A DNA stretch of 64,000 bases from assembly GCF_000347635.1 (NCBI RefSeq), contig NC_020514.1, positions 3,162,001-3,226,000 on the forward strand, given 5' to 3'. The stretch comes from Paraglaciecola psychrophila 170. GTDB taxonomy: Bacteria; Pseudomonadota; Gammaproteobacteria; Enterobacterales; Alteromonadaceae. Positions 25,439 through 35,316 of the stretch are shown piece after piece (position 1 is the first letter of the stretch; every line of letters starts with the position of its first letter). Position numbers and translations under genes: made by a program. Below the pieces are notes generated by a model, which was given only the letters and a program-made list of their open reading frames with translations, ran no database searches and was not told where the DNA came from.

Positions 25439-26728
25439 CTACACCTTTTCTTGAGGGGTTATCGTCGCAATTTTCAATACATTTGTAACCGTAAAAAAAG
25501 ATCCAAAAACGACTACTAAATCATCTTCTTTGGCATTTTCTAAAGCACATTGATAAGCGACTTCGACTGAGACATATTCTAACACTTTTTGCTTTGAGCT
25601 TAACACAGCAGAAACCAATCTACTTGACTGCGCCCCTCGAACAACATCTAAAGTAGCGCAATACCAAACTGATACAACAGGCAACATGTGAGAAAGCGTT
25701 GCCTCAATATCTTTGTCTGCCAACATACCTACAACCGCTATAACGCGTTTATATTGCATATTTCTAATATCGAAGGCTAACAAACTCGTAGCATGCGGGT
25801 TATGTGCTACATCTAACATAACGCAGGGTTTATTTTGTATAACCTGGCGCCTTCCGGGCAAACTGGTTTGATTAATTACCTGTGTCATCTGGAAATCGTC
25901 TAAATTCAATCCTAATATTTCGATGACTTGTAATGCTGTTGAGGCATTTTGAGCGGGGATATTAGGAATAGGTAGATTGTCATAACGACTATTAACACCT
26001 TGCCAATGAAATCCTTTCGTGTCTAGTTGGAATTGAAAATCAGTACCTTGCCATACAGGTTTGACCTGATAACTAGAGGCGGCCTCTACTAGTGTAATGG
26101 GGGGATGGGGTTCACCAATAACAGCGGGAATATTAGCTCTAAATATACCCGCCTTTTCAATAGCAATTAATTCTTTAGTATGACCAAGCCAATCTTGATG
26201 GTCTAAATCAATACTGGTTATTACAGCGATAGTGGCATCGACAATATTAATAGCATCTAATCGCCCACCTAACCCCACTTCTAACAACAAATAATCTGCA
26301 CTGGAGTCAGCCATGAGTTGCAGTGCCGCTAGTGTGCCAAATTCAAAATAGGTTAATGAAGTAACGCCTCGCGCTTTATCTACCTTCAAAAATGCTTGGC
26401 AGTGAGCTTTTTCTGTCAGCATGGCGCCAGCAACTCTGACACGCTCACGGTAATCTAAAAGGTGCGGTGAACTAAATACAGCGACTGAATGTTTTGACGC
26501 CAATAAAGCTTGCTCAATAAAGGCACAGGTAGTGCCCTTACCATTAGTACCGGCAACAGTGATAATGGTTCGCTGGCTGAGATCCACTTGCATATTGCAA
26601 AAAACCTCGGCAACCCGTTCTAATCCCAACTCAATGTTGCTTGGATGAACCTGTTCAAGATAAGTCAGCCATTGGTTTAATGTCCAAGCCTCTTTTTCAG
26701 AGGCTTGAGTGGTGGAGATATAAGACAT
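25439..26728 (-). CDS. folC: bifunctional folylpolyglutamate/dihydrofolate synthase
   Basis: Adds glutamate to dihydropteroate and to folates. 429 residues. The ATP loop is VAGTNGKGTTCAF (about residue 59), followed by the Mur-ligase-like FSSPHLLDYRERVRV, the LLEVGLGGRLDA motif and DLDHQDWLGHT. The C-terminal domain has MLDVAHNPHA. It lies three bases after accD and four before dedD, so translation is probably coupled. Confidence 0.95.
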   Translation of the reverse strand: MSYISTTQASEKEAWTLNQWLTYLEQVHPSNIELGLERVAEVFCNMQVDLSQRTIITVAGTNGKGTTCAFIEQALLASKHSVAVFSSPHLLDYRERVRVAGAMLTEKAHCQAFLKVDKARGVTSLTYFEFGTLAALQLMADSSADYLLLEVGLGGRLDAINIVDATIAVITSIDLDHQDWLGHTKELIAIEKAGIFRANIPAVIGEPHPPITLVEAASSYQVKPVWQGTDFQFQLDTKGFHWQGVNSRYDNLPIPNIPAQNASTALQVIEILGLNLDDFQMTQVINQTSLPGRRQVIQNKPCVMLDVAHNPHATSLLAFDIRNMQYKRVIAVVGMLADKDIEATLSHMLPVVSVWYCATLDVVRGAQSSRLVSAVLSSKQKVLEYVSVEVAYQCALENAKEDDLVVVFGSFFTVTNVLKIATITPQEKV

Positions 26729-26731
26729 TAT

Positions 26732-27580
26732 TTAATGATGTTGGTGATGCAGTTTCGACAATAAACTATATAACTTGTCGCGCATTTCACGGCGATCGAC
26801 AATGATATCAATCGCACCTTTTTCTAACAAAAATTCACTGCGTTGAAATCCTGCAGGTAATGTTTCACGCACCGTTTGTTCAATCACTCTTGGACCTGCA
26901 AAGCCAATCAAAGCTTTAGGCTCTGCTACGTTCACGTCACCCAACATAGCTAAACTTGCAGAGACGCCACCCATAGTCGGATCAGTCATAACTGAAATAT
27001 ACGGCAACCCTTTATCGCTCATTTTAGCTAATGCTGCACTTGTTTTAGCCATCTGCATCAAAGACAAAAGTGCCTCTTGCATACGTGCTCCTCCACTCGT
27101 TGAAAAACAAATAAGTGGCGTATTATTTTCTAAACAGGCATTCACTGCTTTAACAAATCTAGCACCCACAACTGAAGCCATCGAGCCGCCCATGAAGGCA
27201 AACTCAAATGCAGCCACAACAACGGGCATACCGTTCAGTTTACCCTGCATCACAACTATCGCGTCTTTTTCTTTGGTGGCCTTTTGAGCGCTACTTAATC
27301 TGTCTTTATATTTCTTGGAATCTTTAAATTTCAGTAAATCTTGTGGCTCTAAATCTGCGCCCAACTCGACCCTATCACCTTGGTCTAAAAAGTGATTGAT
27401 CCGTGCGCGTGCGGTAATACGCATATGGTGATCACATTTAGGGCAAACGCCTAACTGCTTTTCTAACTCTGTTTTATACAGAACAGCTGCACATTCACTG
27501 CATTTAGTCCAAATTCCTTCTGGCACGTTACTTTTAGTCAATGACTTAGTGCGTGGTAGTATTTTTTCAATCCAACTCAT
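26732..27580 (-). CDS. accD: acetyl-CoA carboxylase carboxyltransferase subunit beta
   Basis: The beta subunit transfers the carboxyl group from biotin to acetyl-CoA. 282 residues. The zinc ribbon uses Cys27, Cys30, Cys46 and Cys49 (CSEC and CPKC). The crotonase-like core has [36 protein letters not shown] and [16 protein letters not shown]. It ends in a His-rich tail (HHQHH). Order accD-folC-dedD matches enterics. Confidence 0.97.
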   Translation of the reverse strand: MSWIEKILPRTKSLTKSNVPEGIWTKCSECAAVLYKTELEKQLGVCPKCDHHMRITARARINHFLDQGDRVELGADLEPQDLLKFKDSKKYKDRLSSAQKATKEKDAIVVMQGKLNGMPVVVAAFEFAFMGGSMASVVGARFVKAVNACLENNTPLICFSTSGGARMQEALLSLMQMAKTSAALAKMSDKGLPYISVMTDPTMGGVSASLAMLGDVNVAEPKALIGFAGPRVIEQTVRETLPAGFQRSEFLLEKGAIDIIVDRREMRDKLYSLLSKLHHQHH

Positions 27581-27730
27581 ATCAAATCCTGTTATGCAAT
27601 TTGTTAATCTTAACTAATTGACAATATTCAACGGTTCGTTTAATACCCGTTTTAAGCCCTGTAGGCCGAAAGAAACCCTATTAAATCACATCAAGCACAT
27701 ATCAAGAATACAAAACTGGTCTTAGAAGTA

Positions 27731-28537
27731 TTAATCTGGTAAAAATAATGGTCCCAAGGGTGTAGTCGGTAAATCAAAAACTTCGGGGTAAGTAACATGA
27801 ACTAAGTATAAACCATTCGGTTTTGCAGTGGATGCAGCTTTAGTTCGGTCTTTACCTTCTAACAATGTCTTCATCCAAATTGTGGGTTTTTCTTTTTTAC
27901 CAATCGTCAAAAGAGAACCTGTAATATTGCGTACCATATGATGCAAAAATGCGTTCGCGGTTACATCAATCATAATGTAATCACCAAATCGGCTCACATT
28001 GATATGAGTCATCTGGCGGACCGGAGTGTTAGCCTGACAGTCCACAGCTCTAAACGCACTAAAGTCATTTTTACCTAACAAATGTTGAGCTGCTTGATGC
28101 ATCAACTTATGGTCCAACTCATTATGTATATGCGTTACGCCTTTGGGTAAGATGCTATTACGTAGACGATGATTATAAATGACATATCGGTAACGCCGTG
28201 CAGTAGCAGAAAAACGCGCATGAAACTCGTCATCCGTATTTTTAACCCATTTTATTGCAATTGAGTTAGGTAAAAAGCGATTCAAACCGATAGTCCATGC
28301 ACGGTCAGGCCGCTGAATATTTGTATCAAAATGTACCACTTGGCAAGTAGCATGCACCCCTGCGTCAGTTCTCCCGGCACAGACTGCCTTGATAGGTTCG
28401 TCGGCTATAGTTGTTAACGCTTCTTCAACGTGCTGTTGCACACTAGCCACAGTTTGTTGGCGCTGCCAACCGTGGTAGGGTGCGCCATTATATTCAATGC
28501 CCAGAGCTAATCGCATCAGTCCACTTTCGTTATTCAA
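27731..28537 (-). CDS. truA: tRNA pseudouridine(38-40) synthase
   Basis: Isomerises U38-U40 in the anticodon arm. 268 residues. The catalytic Asp is residue 58 in [11 protein letters not shown]. Other family blocks are [12 protein letters not shown] near the N-terminus, [11 protein letters not shown] and [15 protein letters not shown] 150-base gap separates it from accD; it probably has its own promoter or follows from upstream. Confidence 0.96.
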   Translation of the reverse strand: MNNESGLMRLALGIEYNGAPYHGWQRQQTVASVQQHVEEALTTIADEPIKAVCAGRTDAGVHATCQVVHFDTNIQRPDRAWTIGLNRFLPNSIAIKWVKNTDDEFHARFSATARRYRYVIYNHRLRNSILPKGVTHIHNELDHKLMHQAAQHLLGKNDFSAFRAVDCQANTPVRQMTHINVSRFGDYIMIDVTANAFLHHMVRNITGSLLTIGKKEKPTIWMKTLLEGKDRTKAASTAKPNGLYLVHVTYPEVFDLPTTPLGPLFLPD

Positions 28538-28630
28538 AAAATTCGCGGTATTGTAAGGAACTTATCAGTAAATAACAGGGGTTTTTAAACAAACCGCAGT
28601 AAAGAGCATTCTTAGGCTCGAACCAATCAT

Positions 28631-29977
28631 TTAATCTCGCTTAAAATCGACCGAGTGAAGATCATGTTTTTTTATCAGTTTGTGCATATCAGTTCGATTT
28701 CTTCCGGCTAATTCTGCTGCCCGAGTCACATTACCATCCGTCATTTTAAGCAACCTCAATAAATATTTTTGCTCAAAGGCATCCCTTGCTTCTGTCAAAG
28801 TTGGCCATTTCTGCTCTGATGCAGATAAAGCTTGTTCAACTAAATGTGATGCAATAATGGGAGTTTGAGTTAGGGCGACACATTGTTCAACCACGTTAAC
28901 GAGCTGCCGAACGTTACCTGGCCACAAACAAGTAGTCAGGAGTTGCATTGCATCATCAGAAAAACGATTAACCTTAACCTGATGGCGTTCTGCGCTCGTT
29001 TTTAACAAGTGGCGTGCTAGTAATGGGATATCTTCAGAGCGTTCTCTTAGTGTAGGTAAAGTGATATTCACTACATTGAGTCGGTAATACAAATCTTCTC
29101 TGAAATTGCCCAGCTCCATTTCTTTATTGAGGTTTTTATGGGTCGCGGATATAACTCTCACATCAATTGGAATTTGTTTACTGCTGCCCACGGGACGGAT
29201 AGTTTGTTCTTGCAGTGCTCTAAGTAACTTAACTTGAAGCGGGATGGGCATATCGCCAATTTCATCTAAAAATAAAGTACCACCATCGGCTTCTCTAAAG
29301 AGTCCATTATGTTCATTAACCGCCCCTGTAAATGAACCTTTAGCATGACCAAACAGTTCAGATTCGAGCAAGTTTTCTGGTAAAGCCCCGCAGTTGATCG
29401 CTACAAAAGCTTTATCCACTCTTTTACTGGCTTTATGAATGGCACTGGCCAAAAGTTCTTTTCCGGTGCCACTGGCACCGCTTATTAACACGCTAACATC
29501 GCGCTTGGCAACACGGTAAGCTTGATCAAGCAGTTGTTCCATTTGCATCGAACGGGTAATGATTTTTTCACACCACTGTCCATTTTGCGCTCCTTGGCTT
29601 TGACTCACCGCTTTTTTCATCAAACTGCGTAATTCATCATGATCTATGGGTTTAGTCAAAAAACCGAATACACCTCTTTGTGTCGCTTCAACAGCATCTT
29701 GAATAGTGCCGTGAGCGGTCATTAAAATAACAGGCACATCTTTTCCAAGTGCCATAATTTCTTCAAAAAGGTTTAAACCGTCTAATCCTGGCATCCGCAA
29801 ATCACTCAATACCACGTCAAAATTTTGGGTGTTGATTAACCTTAATGCCTCTTTACCGCCGCCAGCACTTTGAACATTGTAACCTTCACCTTTCAACCTA
29901 ATGGCCATTAAGCGTAATAAACTTTCATCATCATCAACCAACAGAACATTAGGATCTGATGTATTCAACTGATTCAT
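28631..29977 (-). CDS. glrR: GlrR-like sigma-54-dependent response regulator
   Basis: A 448-residue NtrC-family activator. The receiver domain has the phospho-acceptor Asp59 (VLSDLRMPG). The AAA+ domain (about 145-370) has Walker A GASGTGKE and an E-S-F-T-G-A-type loop reading KGSFTGAVNE in place of the usual GAFTGA, and DEIGDMPIPLQVKLLRALQE. A Fis-type HTH closes the protein (VTRAAELAGRNRTDMHKLI). It is encoded with its sensor and a small lipoprotein in the order glrK-qseG-glrR, and abuts the lipoprotein gene with a one-base overlap. In enterics GlrR activates the small RNA glmY and rpoE; targets here are unknown. Confidence 0.88.
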   Translation of the reverse strand: MNQLNTSDPNVLLVDDDESLLRLMAIRLKGEGYNVQSAGGGKEALRLINTQNFDVVLSDLRMPGLDGLNLFEEIMALGKDVPVILMTAHGTIQDAVEATQRGVFGFLTKPIDHDELRSLMKKAVSQSQGAQNGQWCEKIITRSMQMEQLLDQAYRVAKRDVSVLISGASGTGKELLASAIHKASKRVDKAFVAINCGALPENLLESELFGHAKGSFTGAVNEHNGLFREADGGTLFLDEIGDMPIPLQVKLLRALQEQTIRPVGSSKQIPIDVRVISATHKNLNKEMELGNFREDLYYRLNVVNITLPTLRERSEDIPLLARHLLKTSAERHQVKVNRFSDDAMQLLTTCLWPGNVRQLVNVVEQCVALTQTPIIASHLVEQALSASEQKWPTLTEARDAFEQKYLLRLLKMTDGNVTRAAELAGRNRTDMHKLIKKHDLHSVDFKRD

Positions 29978-30543
29978 TATCTAACCTCTTCGATACTTTG
30001 AATAATAGATGCTTCGATATTAAGCAACTGATCTATCTGACCTTGTTGTTTTTTTAAGAGTATTTGTAGCTCTTCAATTTTGAAAGATTGTTGAGTGTTA
30101 ATTTTACTCAAAGTCACTAACGCAGATTCCATTTCCAGCAAATCCTGGCTCGGGTAATAGAGTGCAACTAAAATAAAACGGCGCATCTGTGAAGTTAACT
30201 TCGGTAAAATTGACTCTACCCAACCTTGTGCTCGCAAACGGTCTTGAAACGGAGTGCTTTTACCTTGGCTAAGCAGTACTTTTTTCAATACATCAGCATC
30301 TTGTTCAGACAATGCTTCTATGTGTTTTTTACGCTCAGGCCATGATACATCCTCAATTTCGTACCAAAATTTCAACCAATATTCGATTTTACAATTATTG
30401 CCTTGTGAGGAGTTTAGCCATACACAGGCAGGTTGTATGATTAATACTTCAGCGCTATTTGGGGGGGTATTTAAAGACGGCAGCAACTCACAACTGGAAA
30501 ACAAAATAAAGGTGCTCAACACTGTTAATAATTTCGATTTCAT
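29977..30543 (-). CDS. QseG-like lipoprotein of the GlrK/GlrR locus
   Basis: A 188-residue exported protein with a lipoprotein-type signal ending SSCELL. The mature part is mostly helical and ends in a coiled coil (residues ~135-185: KIEELQILLKKQQGQIDQLL). In E. coli the outer-membrane lipoprotein QseG sits between the same two genes and interacts with the kinase. Sequence is poorly conserved, so the call rests mainly on position. It overlaps glrK by four bases. Confidence 0.7.
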   Translation of the reverse strand: MKSKLLTVLSTFILFSSCELLPSLNTPPNSAEVLIIQPACVWLNSSQGNNCKIEYWLKFWYEIEDVSWPERKKHIEALSEQDADVLKKVLLSQGKSTPFQDRLRAQGWVESILPKLTSQMRRFILVALYYPSQDLLEMESALVTLSKINTQQSFKIEELQILLKKQQGQIDQLLNIEASIIQSIEEVR

Positions 30544-31946
30544 ATACTCGCTTCTTTACCTGGGATCTGCACACGAATACACACGTCTGCATAATCCACT
30601 TCAACCATTTCAGCTTTGCCAAACATCATTCTGGCGCAATCGGCAACGATGGATAATCCAAGTCCAGAGCCTGTTACCCTATCATTTCGCACGCCCTCAC
30701 CACGACTAAAAGGCTGAAATAGAATATGCCGTTGATCCATATCAATTTGTTGACCGCGATTAGCAAAATCTAAAACCTGCATGTTACCTTTCTGATAGAG
30801 TCTAATATTAATCGGACTGCCTTTACTGCCGTGAGCAATGGCATTTGACACCAAGTTATCCAAAATCCTTCTAAACAACGTTTGATCAGCAAAAACGGTG
30901 GCTAATTCTAATTTCATATCTATCTGATTATCATGCTGTTTAATCGCCAAACTGTTTTCTGTCACAAATTCATTAAAAAAACGTTCACTGTTGATTTTTG
31001 AAAACACTGGCTTAGCTTGTTGTAGCAACAAATTGTAATCAAGCAGTTGCACAATAAGTAAATTTAATCTGTCCGTGCTGCTGTTTAGAAGTGATAACAC
31101 CTCTTCTTGGTCTGTATTCAGAGGGCCTACAACTTGCTCAGTCAACAATGAGCAGCCTTCTTTGATACTTGCCAAGGGCGTTTTTAACTCATGGGATGCA
31201 TGACGCAATAAAGCATGTCGTAAATTTTCTAATTGAATTAAGCGACCTGCTAATCGGTGTAATTTTTGCTCTAATACAATTAGTTCTTTTGGACCTGACG
31301 TGGCAATTTCCGGTAATATATCTTCCTGCCTCGACATGGCGGTAATAATGCGCTCAAGTCTAGAGACAGGTTTTAATATCGCCTTGGAACCGAGTGCAAT
31401 TAATATAAATGAAGCACCTAATAAACAGGCTGTTAACCAAAATTGTGTTTGTTGTACCGAACTCACATATATTTGTTGATCTTGGATCCTTCGGTCAAGA
31501 CTGCTATCTACTTGAGCCGATAAGTCATATAGGTTTTGTTTAAATTCAGCTAATTGTGCATCCAGTAACAACTGGTCGTCAGTACCCGAATATTGGTTAA
31601 TCCAATCAACACGCTCAGTTAAATTACTACAGTTTGTCTTTTCTGTCAGCTTCTCGCAAACAGGTATTTGGAATTCGGTAAAGCGCTGAGATGATTTTCC
31701 GATTAAGGGTTTCAGCGCGTCCTTCTTTACAATATGGTATTGGCGCACGAGTCGCTCAATATCAACCGATAGGCCTTCCATTTTACTGACGCGTCTAACA
31801 GTATTGACCGAATATTCAGCTTCATTAGTGGCAATTTGACCTATTTCGCTTAACTTAATTTGGCTGTAGCCGACCAGCAATGCCAAAGGCACAAGTACAA
31901 CGACAAAACTAATAAGTGTTAATTGCCGTAATGAGCCTAGTTGCAT
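30540..31946 (-). CDS. glrK: GlrK/QseE-like sensor histidine kinase
   Basis: A ~468-residue membrane kinase. Two helices (near residues 12-32 and 173-193) flank a helical periplasmic domain. HAMP, then the phospho-acceptor His in SHELKTPLASIKEG (about residue 252 from this start), and the HATPase boxes DNLVSNAIAHG and GSGLGLSIV follow. I start it at ATG 31946 (MQLGSLRQ), with GGAG five bases upstream. Its partner is the GlrR-like regulator two genes downstream. Confidence 0.88.
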   Translation of the reverse strand: MQLGSLRQLTLISFVVVLVPLALLVGYSQIKLSEIGQIATNEAEYSVNTVRRVSKMEGLSVDIERLVRQYHIVKKDALKPLIGKSSQRFTEFQIPVCEKLTEKTNCSNLTERVDWINQYSGTDDQLLLDAQLAEFKQNLYDLSAQVDSSLDRRIQDQQIYVSSVQQTQFWLTACLLGASFILIALGSKAILKPVSRLERIITAMSRQEDILPEIATSGPKELIVLEQKLHRLAGRLIQLENLRHALLRHASHELKTPLASIKEGCSLLTEQVVGPLNTDQEEVLSLLNSSTDRLNLLIVQLLDYNLLLQQAKPVFSKINSERFFNEFVTENSLAIKQHDNQIDMKLELATVFADQTLFRRILDNLVSNAIAHGSKGSPINIRLYQKGNMQVLDFANRGQQIDMDQRHILFQPFSRGEGVRNDRVTGSGLGLSIVADCARMMFGKAEMVEVDYADVCIRVQIPGKEASI

Positions 31947-31991
31947 GGCAACTCCCATTTGTATTTTAGTTTATCGAAGTGTCAGCATAAT

Positions 31992-32019
31992 AAAAAAAGA
32001 TCGAACAAGTCGATCTTTT
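31992..32019 (-). terminator. terminator of the EF-hand gene
   Basis: Arms AAAAGATCGA (31995-32004) and TCGATCTTTT (32010-32019), loop ACAAG. On the minus strand it is followed by a U-tract, right after the EF-hand stop and before glrK. Confidence 0.88.
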
Positions 32020-32039
32020 CTGGTTTTATTTTTTAGTTT

Positions 32040-32315
32040 TTATTCAGACTTACTCATGATTTTTTCTTCGGGCAGAGCCACTTTAATTTTGGCTAGTTCA
32101 GTTGAACTTATCTTTCCGTTGCCATCTGTATCAATTTTCCCAAATAAGGCAAGTACAGCAGGATGTGCAACCGCTTCTTTAATCGTGATTTGACCGTCTT
32201 TATCCAAATCAAGTTTTTCTATCAATTCATTATCAGCCCTTACAGATGCTGATATAAACAATTGCATAGATGCAGCAATAAACACAAATGGAACAATATA
32301 ATTAGTCTTTTTCAT
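32040..32315 (-). CDS. secreted EF-hand calcium-binding protein
   Basis: A 91-residue exported protein. I start it at ATG 32315 (MKKTNYIVP), which begins a normal signal peptide cleaved near VRA-DN. Two EF-hand loops follow: LDKDGQITIKEA and IDTDGNGKISSTEL, both with the Asp/Asn ligands at positions 1, 3 and 5 and a Glu at 12. It may act as a periplasmic calcium buffer or sensor. It has its own terminator and lies upstream of glrK; a role in the kinase's sensing is possible but only by proximity. Confidence 0.85.
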   Translation of the reverse strand: MKKTNYIVPFVFIAASMQLFISASVRADNELIEKLDLDKDGQITIKEAVAHPAVLALFGKIDTDGNGKISSTELAKIKVALPEEKIMSKSE

Positions 32316-32659
32316 ATCATTATAATCCTTTGCTAAATGAGATCTGACAACCACTAAAAATCATCAAATTAAAAAAATAAGGCATCCATACCGTCAGTGA
32401 TACCGATTTAAGTTCGCATCAAGGATACTAATACTATTATATGCAAACGCCAACGCAGCCAATAACAAACCAGAAATGTACTAACATCCTTCACAACACT
32501 CACTGTCCATGCTTTACACCTGAGAAACCAATCAGATCGAATGTGATTACTGAAATACACTACATAGTTCGTGCCAAGAATTAATTTATTATAAATTTCA
32601 ACAACTTAAAGAACATTAACGGATTTATACAGATAGCTTTTAAAAAACTAGTCACTATA

Positions 32660-32677
32660 TGTCTTAAATTTGAGACA
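32660..32677. promoter_or_regulatory. palindrome TGTCTT-N6-GAGACA
   Basis: TGTCTTAAATTTGAGACA, an 18-base palindrome with one mismatched pair. It shares arms and spacing with the site at 32725. Regulator unknown. Confidence 0.5.
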
Positions 32678-32724
32678 CTCGTACCAGTGGTTTAGATTAT
32701 GCTATTGATATCAGTCAGTTATGG

Positions 32725-32742
32725 TGTCTTTTATTTAAGACA
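32725..32742. promoter_or_regulatory. palindrome TGTCTT-N6-AAGACA
   Basis: Perfect 6-bp arms, 6-base spacer TTATTT. Centre is 65 bases from the first site, close to six helical turns, which would suit looping or cooperative binding. Confidence 0.5.
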
Positions 32743-32781
32743 TCTAGAAGAATTAGCATTTGAAAGGAAAAAAGTGACACG

Positions 32782-33225
32782 TTAATCAGGCTTAATTGAC
32801 AATTTACTTTGTATAAATTGGCTATGAGGTATGTAAAGTAAATCGGCTATTTTTCTGATGGTGTAATCTTCATCAGGGCTAAGTTCATGGTCAGCGTATG
32901 CCACTGACCATAATGAATCAAGCACAGCCCTTTTCTCGTCTGCGCCATAAATATCATTGATGACTCTTGTAAACTGCTGATAATCTGCCGCATCGTCCGC
33001 TTTGGATTGACTCAACTTGCAAAGGATTTCAAGCTCAGTACCACTCAAAGAAAAATGATTCTTAAGCTGGTTGCGATAACTATTTTGCTCTAATTGTTCA
33101 AACTTATGATCCGCACGCATTACCTCATATAACAACACAGCTGTCGCCAATTCGATCGTATGTTGAGTATCATTGTTATCTGTTTCTAATTGATCTTTAA
33201 ACCACTCTTGGATACTGTTAATCAT
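32782..33225 (-). CDS. TerB-family protein
   Basis: A 147-residue helical protein of the TerB/tellurite-resistance-like fold, with the acidic metal-binding helices ATAVLLYEVMRADHKFEQLE and SLWSVAYADHELSPDEDYTI. TerB-fold proteins bind divalent metals. It starts six bases after the FAD oxidoreductase stop and is therefore the last gene of a likely five-gene iron operon. An isolated TerB in an iron operon is unusual; real tellurite resistance is not implied. Confidence 0.8.
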   Translation of the reverse strand: MINSIQEWFKDQLETDNNDTQHTIELATAVLLYEVMRADHKFEQLEQNSYRNQLKNHFSLSGTELEILCKLSQSKADDAADYQQFTRVINDIYGADEKRAVLDSLWSVAYADHELSPDEDYTIRKIADLLYIPHSQFIQSKLSIKPD

Positions 33226-33231
33226 AGTACT

Positions 33232-34257
33232 TTACTCTCCCGTTATTATTGCTTGACTAAGTGTGAGAGCCGCTTCATAAGCTGACTCAATAGTGGCCCC
33301 AAAGCTCCAATCACCCCCAACATATAATCCGTATTCCTGCTGACTCAAAATACCCAAGGGCGATTGCCCAATGCAAGGTTTAGCATAGCGCCAATAGTGC
33401 GCATAGGTATTAGATATTGACTTATCAGATAAATCAAACAGCTCACAAAATCTTTTTATCGCAATAGATATCGCCTTCTCTCTGCCAGACTTTCCTAAGT
33501 CATCTGACAATACGTTAGCCAGTTGCGCCACCCATATTTCACTCTGTCCTGCCGCTTCTGAAGGCATGACATGAGGTCTTAATGGTTTGCTTGAATCACG
33601 CACTAAGGTCTGTATAGATTGATCATCTAGGTACACTAAATCAATATTATTAGCGACTGAATGGTTTAATTTTAAGCCAATCGACCAACAACTTGTCCAA
33701 GATTGAGATGCATCAGGTAGTTTTATCGGCAACTCAGATTGTTCAATTAATGCCTGGGTTTGTGGCCAAGGAGCAGTTAATACGACTTTATCAAACAACG
33801 CAGTCTGCCAGACATCGTTTGATTTTAGCTGCCATCCCTTGTCAATAATGAAGCGAATTTGACTGATTAAATGGTTTGTGTGTAAATTAGCTTTTTTTAT
33901 CCAATGTCGACATGCGGCGTTCATCTTGCTGTTAAACACAAAATGTTTTGTGTCACTGACAACATTTTCTAATGGTTGATGAATGTCAGTCTTTTGATTC
34001 GCTAAAAATATGTTCTGAGGCCATTGACTGACAATTTTTTGGTCACATAAGTCTTGCATAAAATCTATAAAGTCGACTTTCTGGGCAGGTACAATGCTAG
34101 CTCCTAAATCACACTGTCCCCAGTCAGTTTGTTTGGTGCTAGCTCGTCCACCACAGCCTCGTGATTTTTCAAAAATACTGATATCCATACTTTCTGAGTT
34201 GAGAAAATTTGCCAACAAACAACCTGTAAACCCGGCACCTACAATAGCCACTTTCAT
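33232..34257 (-). CDS. renalase-like FAD-dependent oxidoreductase
   Basis: A 341-residue flavoprotein. The FAD-binding GxGxxG lies at the N-terminus (VAIVGAGFTGCLLANFL) and the second conserved block is GCGGRAST. The C-terminal FAD motif is GLYVGGDWSFGATIESAYE. This resembles the renalase/NAD(P)-binding amine-oxidase group; bacterial members oxidise aberrant dihydro-NAD(P) isomers. Its start overlaps the fbpC stop by four bases (ATGA), so it is translated with the iron transporter. Confidence 0.82.
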   Translation of the reverse strand: MKVAIVGAGFTGCLLANFLNSESMDISIFEKSRGCGGRASTKQTDWGQCDLGASIVPAQKVDFIDFMQDLCDQKIVSQWPQNIFLANQKTDIHQPLENVVSDTKHFVFNSKMNAACRHWIKKANLHTNHLISQIRFIIDKGWQLKSNDVWQTALFDKVVLTAPWPQTQALIEQSELPIKLPDASQSWTSCWSIGLKLNHSVANNIDLVYLDDQSIQTLVRDSSKPLRPHVMPSEAAGQSEIWVAQLANVLSDDLGKSGREKAISIAIKRFCELFDLSDKSISNTYAHYWRYAKPCIGQSPLGILSQQEYGLYVGGDWSFGATIESAYEAALTLSQAIITGE

Positions 34258-35309
34258 GCAACATCACCATTATCTTTAAATACAATAAGATGTTCCAAGT
34301 CTAAACGAATTCCGATCAGTTCATTCAATTGGTGATCATGATGACTAAGAGCCAAACACAATACCCTAGCGTGACCAACATGTTGCAATTCTAGTTGGTA
34401 CAAAATATGAGAGCCTTGAAACGACCTATCCACTACTTTTGCTAAGGTTTCACTTTCATCATCATGAATGATATCGTCTGGACGAACTAAAAACACCACC
34501 TTATCACCCTGCTTAAATCCACTCTCAGGATTAATAGGAAACACCCCTAAACCGCTATTTAACTTAATGTTGTTATCTATCGTTGCAGACAAGAACACGC
34601 CATCACCCACAAAGGACGCCACAAAACGATTTACCGGGCGATGGTAAAGCGCGTAAGCATCGGTCCATTGCATTAAACGCCCTTGATCCATAACCCCGAT
34701 TACATCAGCCATCGCAAACGCTTCATTTTGATCGTGAGTCACCATAAGTGCCGTGGTATTTTCGTGTTTTAAAATGACTCGAAGCTCTTTAGCAAGATCA
34801 TCTCTTAACTCTGCATCTAAACTAGAAAAGGGTTCATCTAACAATAATAAATCGGGTTTAGCAGCCATTGCTCTCGCTAAAGCAACACGCTGTTGCTGGC
34901 CTCCTGATAAAGCATGAGGATATCTTCTTTCGTATCCGGGTAATCCTACTAACATCAGCAACTCAGTTACTCGCTGGAACTTTTGGGCGCGGGTATATTC
35001 ATGTAAACCAAAAGCAATATTTTGGGCAACTGTTAAATGAGGAAACAACGCGTAATCTTGAAACACTACTGCGACACGGCGCTTTTCAGGCTCAACATGA
35101 CTATGCTTAGCACTAACCAGCTGTTGACGTAGTGAAATTTGTCCTTCTGCTATCTTTTCAAATCCCGCCACTGCTCGAAGGAGGGAGGTTTTACCACATC
35201 CTGATGGCCCTAATAAACAACCTATTTGCCCAACGCCTAATTCAAAAGTAACGTTTTGAACGGCTTGGGTTTTTTGGTAAGCAACAGATACATTATTGAG
35301 ACTTAACAT
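34254..35309 (-). CDS. fbpC: ferric iron ABC transporter, ATP-binding protein
   Basis: A 351-residue ATPase. Walker A is GPSGCGKTS, the signature LSGGQQQRVALARAMA and Walker B LLLLDEPFSSLDAELR. The D-loop and H-loop (VTHDQNEAFAMA) are normal. Beyond residue ~240 is the regulatory domain found in FbpC/FutC-type ATPases. Eight bases separate it from fbpB. Confidence 0.92.
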   Translation of the reverse strand: MLSLNNVSVAYQKTQAVQNVTFELGVGQIGCLLGPSGCGKTSLLRAVAGFEKIAEGQISLRQQLVSAKHSHVEPEKRRVAVVFQDYALFPHLTVAQNIAFGLHEYTRAQKFQRVTELLMLVGLPGYERRYPHALSGGQQQRVALARAMAAKPDLLLLDEPFSSLDAELRDDLAKELRVILKHENTTALMVTHDQNEAFAMADVIGVMDQGRLMQWTDAYALYHRPVNRFVASFVGDGVFLSATIDNNIKLNSGLGVFPINPESGFKQGDKVVFLVRPDDIIHDDESETLAKVVDRSFQGSHILYQLELQHVGHARVLCLALSHHDHQLNELIGIRLDLEHLIVFKDNGDVA

Positions 35310-35316
35310 AAGCTCC

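Larger units (their letters stand above)
32316..32781. other. 466-base intergenic region with two operator palindromes
   Basis: No gene. It carries two related palindromes (32660-32677 and 32725-32742) and otherwise AT-rich sequence. It separates the terB end from the EF-hand start, so a promoter for the EF-hand gene is expected here. Confidence 0.5.
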
